A stretch of 64,000 bases of DNA, from positions 62,001 through 126,000 of the forward strand of contig NZ_JSWF01000030.1 of the NCBI RefSeq assembly GCF_000797445.1, read 5' to 3'. The notes beneath the pieces were generated by a model. That model did no database searches and was not told the DNA's origin. It worked only from the letters and a program-made list of their open reading frames with translations. Origin of the DNA: Lacinutrix jangbogonensis. Lineage in GTDB: Bacteria; Bacteroidota; Bacteroidia; Flavobacteriales; Flavobacteriaceae. A program made the position numbers and the translations under genes. This document shows, piece after piece, positions 15,408 to 22,249 of this stretch; the stretch's first letter is position 1; each line of letters begins with the position of its first letter.

Positions 15408-16541
15408 GTGACAGAAACTCGAAAAAACTTAAAAGAAGTCGCCACTGTGTTTTTTAAGTTAGGCTGTTTTGCCTTTGGAGGTCCAGCTGCGCATATTGCA
15501 ATGATGGAAGACGAAATTGTAGTAAAACGTAAATGGATGACGCGAGATTATTTTTTAGACCTTATTGGTACAACCAATTTAATTCCAGGACCCAATTCTA
15601 CTGAAATGACCATGCATTGTGGTTACGAACGTGCCGGTAAAAAAGGCCTTTTTGTAGCGGGAATAGCGTTTATTTTCCCAGCAATACTAATAACTGCGTT
15701 ATTGGCCTATTTGTATATGAAATATGGAGAACTTCCAGAAGTGACACCATTTATTTTTGGCATTAAACCTGCGGTTTTGGCAATTATTGCTTCGGCAGTA
15801 TTAAAGCTAGGGAAGAAAGCTGTGAAAACAACAGAATTGGCTGTTTTAGGCTTGTTAGTATTAATAGTTACACTATTAGGTGTAAATGAAATCTTAGCGC
15901 TTTTAAGCGCAGGAGTTTTAGGAATGTTATATTTCTATGTTAAAGAAAAGAGGTCAACACGTTTAAATAGTTTTTCTCCATTATTTTTCTCTTCTGGCTT
16001 TGGAGTTGTATTAACAAAACTATCGACATTAAAAGTCTTTATCGTCTTTTTAAAAGTGGGCGCTATTCTATATGGCAGTGGTTATGTGCTATTTGCTTAT
16101 TTAGATGCGGAGCTCGTCTCTAGAGGTTGGTTAACTAGAGTAGAATTAATAGATGCTATTGCTGTTGGGCAATTTACACCAGGACCTGTACTCTCGACAG
16201 CTACATTTATTGGCTATCAATTATCTGGTTTTCCGGGAGCTTTAGCGGCTACCACCGGTATCTTTTTACCGTCTTTTTTGTTTGTATTAATTCTCAATCC
16301 GTTTATTCCAAAAATGAGACATTCTAAAATATTGCGTTATTTTTTAGACGCAGTAAATGTTGCAGCGGTAGCTGTAATGCTTTCGGTATTATTGGTGATG
16401 GCTAAAGAAACGTTATTAGATTGGCGAGGTATAGTAATTGCTTTAACTGCGACAGTTTTAGTTTTTAAAACTAATGTAAGTCCAATTTGGATTATAATAA
16501 TTGGTGCTGTTCTTGGTTGTATTCTAATCAGGTGTTTTTAG
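15408..16541 (+). CDS. chrA: Chromate transporter ChrA, two-domain form
   Basis: 378 residues from a GTG start at 15408 (MTETRKNLKEVATVFFKLGC). An upstream in-frame ATG at 15360 lies inside a terminator stem and would add an unlikely hydrophobic leader. Two homologous CHR domains of opposite topology are visible: FFKLGCFAFGGPAAHIAMME ... NLIPGPNSTEM (N-terminal) and FLKVGAILYGSGYVLFAYLD ... QFTPGPVLSTA (C-terminal). Family role: efflux of chromate across the inner membrane. A strong bidirectional terminator follows. No regulator is adjacent. Confidence 0.9.
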   Translation: MTETRKNLKEVATVFFKLGCFAFGGPAAHIAMMEDEIVVKRKWMTRDYFLDLIGTTNLIPGPNSTEMTMHCGYERAGKKGLFVAGIAFIFPAILITALLAYLYMKYGELPEVTPFIFGIKPAVLAIIASAVLKLGKKAVKTTELAVLGLLVLIVTLLGVNEILALLSAGVLGMLYFYVKEKRSTRLNSFSPLFFSSGFGVVLTKLSTLKVFIVFLKVGAILYGSGYVLFAYLDAELVSRGWLTRVELIDAIAVGQFTPGPVLSTATFIGYQLSGFPGALAATTGIFLPSFLFVLILNPFIPKMRHSKILRYFLDAVNVAAVAVMLSVLLVMAKETLLDWRGIVIALTATVLVFKTNVSPIWIIIIGAVLGCILIRCF

Positions 16542-16551
16542 CTAGAAAACA

Positions 16552-16581
16552 AAAAAACCACCAGAGAGCTGGTGGTTTTTT
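16552..16581. terminator. Bidirectional terminator between chrA and the PiT gene
   Basis: 13-bp stem (AAAAAACCACCAG / CTGGTGGTTTTTT) with loop AGAG serves both convergent genes. Confidence 0.88.
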
Positions 16582-16598
16582 CACTATATATAGTCTTG

Positions 16599-18899
16599 TT
16601 ATTCTTCTGTCTCTGTAATAGTCGCAGGCTCTACAGAACTATCATGAGAGTTATAATACTCTTCTAAAAGATTCATTGTAGCCGTTAATAAATCTTTAGT
16701 TTCTAATAGTAAACTGAAGTATAATGTTGTGTTTTTAGGACTAGATTCTTCTGCTCTTGTGCGTGCCACTTGCTTTACAATTTTTGAAGTTAATAAATCG
16801 AACATATCTTTTTTACGATTAATTATTGCTCCAATTTGCTCGAAAGACTGAGAATCGAAAGCTTCTTTAGTATCATTAAACAAAGTTTCTATGGCATCAT
16901 CGATTTCTTTTAATTCTTTAATCTGGCTAAATTTAAGGTTCTTGTGATTATTATTAATGTGTTTATGACTTGTTTTAGAAATGTATTCTAAAGACTGTGT
17001 CATATCTTGTAAGTAGCCTAAAATGTTAATGTAAAAGCTACTTGCTCTTAAACTAGTTTCATCTAAGTTTTTAATAAAATAGAATATGTTATCTCGTAAG
17101 TCATCTACCTCTTCAGATAGTTTAGTGATTTGTTTTTTGTTTTTCTTAAGCAGTGCTAAATCTTGTTTTGCTAAACCTTTAATAGCATTGGTGTAAATTC
17201 TGTTTCCACGTTTTACAACACTAGCAATATTACTAGCACTTTCAAGAATTACACCTTGTACAGAGCTACTTCCAGTTTCTTTTAAACTGTCTTCTTCAAT
17301 AGTTCCAGAAGATTTCTTTTTATGAGCGATATAATTTCTTAATAATAAACCAAATGCAGCCACCAATAATATTGGAAACATTACTTCTAGGTTTAAATTT
17401 AATAAGTAAGCTACCAAAGCAGCAGCAGTAAATGCGCTAAAGGCAGTAAAGAACCAGCCGCCAATTACATTAAGAACACCAGCAACTCTGTAAACAGCAC
17501 TTTCTGCTCCCCAAGCTCTATCTGCTAAAGAGGTTCCCATGGCTACCATAAAAGTTACATAAGTTGTGGATAATGGTAATTTGTATGATGTTGCAATAGA
17601 TATTAAAACAGCGGCAACCATTAAGTTTACTGCAGCACGAACTAAATCGAAAGCAGGTAATTCTGCCGTTCTATCTTTTGTTATAGATACTATTGGAGCT
17701 TCAAATTGTTTTTCAATTTTTGCTTGCCAAGAGTCTGGTAAAATGTAAGAAGACATTTGAGAGAGTCCCATGGCTACTTTAACAAAGCCACGAGATAAAA
17801 AGTTAGGTTGAAAACGTTCTTTTGTAGCTGTTTGACTCGATAAATCTAAAGATGTTTTAACAACATTCTTAGCTTTCGAAGAAAACCATAAGGTTAAAAC
17901 CATTATCATTCCTGCTATAAATAACAACAAATTATTTGTTGGCACTTTTTCTGCTAAAACATCCATTGGGAAGCTGTCTGCGGCCATTCCAGAAGCAGTC
18001 CATTCGGTAAAAGCATTAAAGGCTGCTATTGGAACACCAATAAAATTAACTAAATCGTTTCCTGCAAAAGCTAGAGCTAATGCAAAAGTTCCAACAATAA
18101 TAATAAGTTTATATATGTTAGTTTTAAAGAAACTTATTACGGCAAAAGATAACAAAGACCATATTACAGAACTTATTAATACTATAGGTAGTACATTGTG
18201 TTCTAGAAAGTTTTTCATTGTTTCTCCACCTAAAAAGTCGAAAGGTTGTTTCGCGTAAGAGGTCCCTTTTAAACCTTTCATAAAAATGAAATATGTAATT
18301 GCAGTCAATGCTAAACCACCAAATAATGCACCAACCCAATTTGCTTTCTTTTCAAAGTTATAAGATAATAATAGTCTAGAAACCCATTGAACTAAAGCTC
18401 CAATAGAGAATGCGACGACGACCGAAAGGAGAATACCAAAAATAATTTGAGAAGCTTTAGAGGTGTTTATATAATTAACAACTTCTGCAAAGTCTCCACC
18501 ATTGTGACCAATCTTTATTAAAGCCATTGCAACTGCTGCTCCTAGCAATTCGAATACTATAGAAACCGTAGTAGAGGTTGGCATACCAATGGTATTAAAG
18601 AAATCTAGTAATAGAATATCTGTTATCATTACAGCCATGAAAATAATCATGATTTCATTAAACATAAACTCACTAGGATTAAAAATACCTTTACGGGCAA
18701 CTTCCATCATTCCGCTAGAAAAAACAGAGCCTACTGCAACACCAACACTGGCAACAATCATTATAGTTTTAAATGAAATGGCTTTAGAACCAATTGCAGA
18801 GTTTAAAAAGTTTACTGCGTCATTACTAACACCTACTACCAAATCGGCAACAGCAAGAATTGCTAATGCAATAATCATATATAAGTAAATATTATCCAT
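16599..18899 (-). CDS. PiT-type inorganic phosphate transporter with C-terminal PhoU-like domain
   Basis: 766 residues. The PHO4/PiT signature appears twice, as expected: GVSNDAVNFLNSAIGSK (about 23-39) and FAGNDLVNFIGVPIAA (about 280-295), within about a dozen membrane segments. The last 220 residues (from ESASNIASVVKRGNRIY on) are a helical PhoU/DUF47-like regulatory domain fused to the transporter; this fusion is common in Bacteroidetes. Role: proton- or sodium-coupled phosphate uptake across the inner membrane. It follows the porin gene with an 82-base gap containing its own PHO-box-like repeat, so it can be transcribed separately under phosphate control. Confidence 0.9.
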   Translation of the reverse strand: MDNIYLYMIIALAILAVADLVVGVSNDAVNFLNSAIGSKAISFKTIMIVASVGVAVGSVFSSGMMEVARKGIFNPSEFMFNEIMIIFMAVMITDILLLDFFNTIGMPTSTTVSIVFELLGAAVAMALIKIGHNGGDFAEVVNYINTSKASQIIFGILLSVVVAFSIGALVQWVSRLLLSYNFEKKANWVGALFGGLALTAITYFIFMKGLKGTSYAKQPFDFLGGETMKNFLEHNVLPIVLISSVIWSLLSFAVISFFKTNIYKLIIIVGTFALALAFAGNDLVNFIGVPIAAFNAFTEWTASGMAADSFPMDVLAEKVPTNNLLLFIAGMIMVLTLWFSSKAKNVVKTSLDLSSQTATKERFQPNFLSRGFVKVAMGLSQMSSYILPDSWQAKIEKQFEAPIVSITKDRTAELPAFDLVRAAVNLMVAAVLISIATSYKLPLSTTYVTFMVAMGTSLADRAWGAESAVYRVAGVLNVIGGWFFTAFSAFTAAALVAYLLNLNLEVMFPILLVAAFGLLLRNYIAHKKKSSGTIEEDSLKETGSSSVQGVILESASNIASVVKRGNRIYTNAIKGLAKQDLALLKKNKKQITKLSEEVDDLRDNIFYFIKNLDETSLRASSFYINILGYLQDMTQSLEYISKTSHKHINNNHKNLKFSQIKELKEIDDAIETLFNDTKEAFDSQSFEQIGAIINRKKDMFDLLTSKIVKQVARTRAEESSPKNTTLYFSLLLETKDLLTATMNLLEEYYNSHDSSVEPATITETEE

Positions 18900-18949
18900 A
18901 GTCTTTAGTTAAATTAAGTTTGCAAATATCTTTAGTGTTATCGAGTGTA

Positions 18950-18966
18950 ATGTTATCTCAATGTTA
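18950..18966 (-). promoter_or_regulatory. PHO-box-like direct repeat before the PiT gene
   Basis: ATGTTA at 18950-18955 and again at 18961-18966 (+ strand), period exactly 11, 51-67 bases before the start codon. A -7-like GATATTTG (- strand, 18923-18930) lies between box and gene. The - strand reading AACATTGAGATAACATTA is nearly identical to the porin box. Confidence 0.6.
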
Positions 18967-18981
18967 TTATTTATCTATTGT

Positions 18982-20211
18982 TTAAAAGTGGATGTCAAAT
19001 CCAATTCTAAAGGTAATATTATCTTGTTTGCCATCTAAAGCAGTATAGCTTAAATCACTCTGTACTTTTAATTTGTGTCCTACAATGTATTTTGAAGCCC
19101 CCAAAGTGTATTGTTCTTTTCCTTTTTTTGCTGTAACAGTGTCATATTCTACAAGAGTATAACGGCCTGCTATTTCATAATTACTTTTAAACATATATCC
19201 AGCTTGAAAATTTGCAGCATTACCTGTTAAAACAATGTTATCAGCATTCCCATCGTTATCTAAATCTGTAATTGTTAATCCGTCTAACGCTGTACCAATT
19301 GGGTTTTCTGCATCACGTCTGGCATATTCTCCCATAAAAGAGAAGCCTTTATATTTAAACATGGCATCTACAAATACAGTAGTGATATCTGTTTCGTATA
19401 ACGAATCGTCTTTTCTAAACATATAAGAACCTAAGCTACTTCTTTCTCTCACTGCATCTTGATTATAATTGTATGTAACGCCTAACATTAACTTTGGTGT
19501 TTCTTCTCTTTTTATTGCAGCTTGTACATAATCTCCTTTAGATTGAAATGTTCCAAACGGTAAAAACTCTAGACGTGCAGTATATTGCAAGCCACCAATG
19601 TTTCCTTCACTTACATTTCGCCCTTCACCTTGTGAAATAGCGATTTTTTCACGCATTAAGAAATGACCTCCTAAGTTTAATTTATGACGTACTTGAATAC
19701 CAAGGTCGCGATCAATATTGAATTTGCTGTTTAATAAAGATCGATTAACTAATTGAAGGTTTGCAGAGGATATAACACGCTCTACGTTACCTGGTAATTT
19801 AGTTTGTCCTGCCCAAAGTTCAAAGTTCTTGGCAAAGTGCCACATAATTACTGCATCCAGTATGTATCTAGGTGTATTTCTATTAAATTGATTTGCACCA
19901 GAGATGTCTCTGTTAGATAAACCCAATTCTATTTTATATTTTAATTTTGGACTGTAAGCAAAACCATCAAATTTTAAACGGGCACGACGTACAATAAAAT
20001 TATGTTCTGGATTGCCATATTGATCTCCATCATGATCCCATGAGGAGATTGAGCGCACTTGGAATCTTGGAGCGAATCTTACACTAAAAGAACTATCTTT
20101 TGCTGTAAAGTTTATCATGCCTTTACCAAATTTGGTATCACTAATTTCTTGTGCGTTTGTAGAAATGTAAGTGCATAGTAATAGTGCGGTAAGTGTAATT
20201 TTAAGTTTCAT
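18982..20211 (-). CDS. Phosphate-selective-type porin (OprP/OprO family)
   Basis: 409 residues with signal peptide (MKLKITLTALLLCTYISTNAQ) and a beta-barrel pattern ending in Phe (RIGFDIHF), as outer membrane proteins do. Strand motifs match the porin O/P family: FSVRFAPRFQVRSISSWDHD, RRARLKFDGFAYSPKLKYKI, FNIDRDLGIQVRHKL. Family role: anion (phosphate, polyphosphate or arsenate) passage across the outer membrane. Its position just before PiT and the shared box at 20253 support phosphate uptake. Confidence 0.87.
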   Translation of the reverse strand: MKLKITLTALLLCTYISTNAQEISDTKFGKGMINFTAKDSSFSVRFAPRFQVRSISSWDHDGDQYGNPEHNFIVRRARLKFDGFAYSPKLKYKIELGLSNRDISGANQFNRNTPRYILDAVIMWHFAKNFELWAGQTKLPGNVERVISSANLQLVNRSLLNSKFNIDRDLGIQVRHKLNLGGHFLMREKIAISQGEGRNVSEGNIGGLQYTARLEFLPFGTFQSKGDYVQAAIKREETPKLMLGVTYNYNQDAVRERSSLGSYMFRKDDSLYETDITTVFVDAMFKYKGFSFMGEYARRDAENPIGTALDGLTITDLDNDGNADNIVLTGNAANFQAGYMFKSNYEIAGRYTLVEYDTVTAKKGKEQYTLGASKYIVGHKLKVQSDLSYTALDGKQDNITFRIGFDIHF

Positions 20212-20252
20212 TATAAGTTACTAGTTTTTGTCGCTGCAAATAACCAACTCTA

Positions 20253-20269
20253 ATGTTAACTCAATGTTT
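20253..20269 (-). promoter_or_regulatory. PHO-box-like direct repeat before the porin gene
   Basis: ATGTTA at 20253-20258 and ATGTTT at 20264-20269 (+ strand), period 11, 42-58 bases before the ATG. On the - strand it reads AACATTGAGTTAACATTA. A -7-like GTTATTTG (- strand, 20237-20244) follows seven bases later. Confidence 0.6.
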
Positions 20270-20302
20270 CTAAATTATTAATTTTTGAGTCTTTTTTAAA
20301 CT

Positions 20303-20405
20303 TAAAAAGACTGCTTTGGCCTAAAGCAGTCTCATTAGAAATCATAATAATGTAGTCGACAAAAACTAATAGATTATATGAAATACTAATTGTTTAGTCT
20401 TAAGA
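20303..20405 (-). ncRNA. Candidate small RNA with intrinsic terminator (between PHO-type boxes)
   Basis: On the - strand a 10-bp perfect hairpin (AGACTGCTTT / AAAGCAGTCT, loop AGGCC, 20308-20332) is followed by five T, the form of an intrinsic terminator, but no leftward gene precedes it. A -7-like CATCTTTG (one mismatch to TAnnTTTG) lies at 20411-20418 on the same strand, giving a transcript of roughly 100 bases. No ORF is visible in it. Degenerate 11-bp-periodic repeats (20427-20443, 20451-20467) lie upstream. Inference only. Confidence 0.35.
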
Positions 20406-20524
20406 CAATGCAAAGATGGTTAATGAAGTTAAACTTAATGTGATGCTAATATTAAGTAATCATTAAGCCTTTTATGTTAATTTTTTTTATTTAAAATGTT
20501 GATTTTTAATTATTTGAAGTTTAA

Positions 20525-20541
20525 ATGTTAACTTAATGTTA
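20525..20541. promoter_or_regulatory. PHO-box-like direct repeat before the MORN gene
   Basis: ATGTTA at 20525-20530 and 20536-20541, period 11, the best match to the repeat in the window. It ends eight bases before the -33 TTG of the MORN-gene promoter, the place expected for an activator site. It has the same strand orientation as the boxes of the leftward genes. Confidence 0.6.
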
Positions 20542-20549
20542 TGTAATAG

Positions 20550-20580
20550 TTGTTTAAAGGTTAAGTAATCATTATCTTTG
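20550..20580 (+). promoter_or_regulatory. Promoter of the MORN-repeat gene
   Basis: TTG at 20550-20552, 20-base spacer, perfect TATCTTTG at 20573-20580. It places the transcript start close to 20588, which rules out the ATG at 20588 as the usual start and supports 20606. Confidence 0.7.
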
Positions 20581-20605
20581 ATGTATAATGTTAAAACCAA
20601 TAATT

Positions 20606-20965
20606 ATGAAGAAATCAATTTTATTTTCAATTGCCTTTTTAATTGCAGTGGTATCTTTCGCTCAAGAGAAGCGAGATTTAAAACTTAACAAAGACACTAA
20701 TTTAATTGAAGTTGTTTATTATCATGACAATGGAGCAGTAAGCCAAACAGGTGCTTACACTACAGATGGTAAATTACAAGGTGAGTGGCTTAGTTATAGC
20801 AAAGAAGGTAAGAAACAAGTTTCTGCAAATTATGATAATGGTAACAAAGTCGGCAAGTGGTTTTTCTGGAAAGATGCCACTCTTAAGGAAGTAGATTATA
20901 CTAATAATGCAATTGCCAAGGTTAGCGAATGGGGAATAAAAGCTCCTGTTGCAGATCTCAATTAA
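20606..20965 (+). CDS. Secreted MORN-repeat protein
   Basis: 119 residues from ATG 20606; an in-frame ATG at 20588 sits at the predicted transcript start and would add six residues before the signal peptide. Signal peptide MKKSILFSIAFLIAVVSFAQ, then MORN-type repeats (YYHDNGAVSQTGAYTTDGKL, GEWLSYSKEGKKQVSANYDN, GKWFFWKDATLKEVDY). Related proteins are often labelled YwqK-family antitoxins, but no toxin is present and the signal peptide argues for an envelope role. The PHO-box-like repeat just upstream of its promoter suggests induction in phosphate limitation. Confidence 0.75.
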   Translation: MKKSILFSIAFLIAVVSFAQEKRDLKLNKDTNLIEVVYYHDNGAVSQTGAYTTDGKLQGEWLSYSKEGKKQVSANYDNGNKVGKWFFWKDATLKEVDYTNNAIAKVSEWGIKAPVADLN

Positions 20966-20986
20966 ATTATTGAAACTAAACAAAAT

Positions 20987-21019
20987 AAAAAAGCATCTTC
21001 ATAATGAAGATGCTTTTTT
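20987..21019. terminator. Bidirectional terminator after the MORN gene
   Basis: 15-bp stem with a 3-nt loop (arms around GCATCTTCA / TGAAGATGC), flanked by A and T runs, serving the MORN gene and the convergent lipoprotein gene. Confidence 0.88.
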
Positions 21020-21038
21020 ATTTGTAAATTTTTGTAGG

Positions 21039-22211
21039 CTATTGCACGGTCCAGCTTGCTCCCCAAGTAGCATAATCTGTTCCTGTTGCAGTGCCATCAC
21101 CAGAAATAAAATCGGCTTCGGTAAAAGTATAAGTTGTATCGTTCTTCATTTTTAAAGTTACATCCGTAAAAAGGACACCTGTTACTTGCAATGCATCGCT
21201 TATAACTCCCGCTCCAGTTGGTGCATCTCCTTGATCTCCATCAAGATCAAAACCTTCAGCAAAACCTTCAATAGAAATATTGTTAAAAATACCTTGTGTT
21301 CCTGCTCTTAAACGAATGGCTTCGTTTCCAGTTGTAGAACCATTACCTACAATAGTTAAATTGTTTACAGTTGGTTTAGACCAAAAAATAGGGCTTGAGT
21401 TGTTTCCAATATCTGTATTATAACCATCTGCTTCAATACCTTTATCATGGTCTGTACCATGTTTTACGTAAGCATTAGTAATGGTTCCTGTGTAACCTTC
21501 TGTCCAATCTATAGAATCATCTTGAGAGTTTACTACAGAAACATAATCAACGTTTACAGTACCTCCAAAAAACTCAATACCATCATCTTTTCCTTCGAAT
21601 GCTTGAATGTATTCTACTAAAGTTCCGTTTCCAACACCGTAGAAAGAAAAACCGTTGTTTTCAGATTGTCCATCTGCAGAACCACCAGAATATTCAATTC
21701 TCATGTAACGAATACTTCCAGAGTCATCATTAGCATCTGTTCCACCATAAGGTAAACTTGCAATTTCTGAAGTTGAAGTAGCCGTTCCAGAAACAGAGTT
21801 AATAGGTGCTTTTCCTAAAACAATTAATCCTCCCCAATCTCCAGCTTCTGGAATAGAAGCGTTAGAGGTTAAAACAATAGGATTAGCAGCAGTACCTAAA
21901 GCGTTAATTTTTGCGCCTTGAGCAATAGCGATATATACGTCACTTCCTTGAGCTAAGGCTTTTATTGTTGTTCCAGCAGGAATGTTTAATGTCGTTCCAG
22001 CGGTCATAATTAAAGAACCATTAAGAGTGTATTCTATTCCAGATTCTAATGTTAAGTCGCTTGTAAAAGTTCCAGAAATAGTACTGCTTCCGCTGGGCGC
22101 TGTAGTTGGTCCATTATTTACATTAAGTATAACATCTGAAGTATCATCTTCACTACACGCTGTAAAAAGCATTGAGACTATGGCTAAGCCAAATAATAAA
22201 TTACGTTTCAT
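21039..22211 (-). CDS. Beta-helix surface lipoprotein paired with a TonB receptor
   Basis: 390 residues. Lipoprotein signal with Cys at 19 (MLFTACSEDDTSD), the acidic SEDD following the Cys resembling the Bacteroidetes surface-export signal. The rest is a right-handed parallel beta-helix-like series of short repeats (LTIVGNGSTTGNEAIRLRAG, IEFFGGTVNVDYVSVVNSQD, DDSIDWTEGYTGTI), rich in Gly/Asp. No catalytic motif was identified. It follows the TonB receptor gene by 38 bases in the same operon, so it is probably a surface ligand-binding or substrate-handling partner of that receptor, in place of a SusD-type protein. The PHO-box-like repeats before the operon suggest a phosphorus-containing ligand. 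Confidence 0.72.
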   Translation of the reverse strand: MKRNLLFGLAIVSMLFTACSEDDTSDVILNVNNGPTTAPSGSSTISGTFTSDLTLESGIEYTLNGSLIMTAGTTLNIPAGTTIKALAQGSDVYIAIAQGAKINALGTAANPIVLTSNASIPEAGDWGGLIVLGKAPINSVSGTATSTSEIASLPYGGTDANDDSGSIRYMRIEYSGGSADGQSENNGFSFYGVGNGTLVEYIQAFEGKDDGIEFFGGTVNVDYVSVVNSQDDSIDWTEGYTGTITNAYVKHGTDHDKGIEADGYNTDIGNNSSPIFWSKPTVNNLTIVGNGSTTGNEAIRLRAGTQGIFNNISIEGFAEGFDLDGDQGDAPTGAGVISDALQVTGVLFTDVTLKMKNDTTYTFTEADFISGDGTATGTDYATWGASWTVQ

Positions 22212-22249
22212 AGTTTTAATTTTTAGTTTACTGTTGTTTTAGTTGTTTT

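Noticed and set aside
20606-20965. YwqK-family antitoxin of a toxin-antitoxin pair
   Set aside because: MORN repeats alone attract this label; the protein has a signal peptide, no toxin gene is adjacent, and it has a promoter of its own with a PHO-box-like site.
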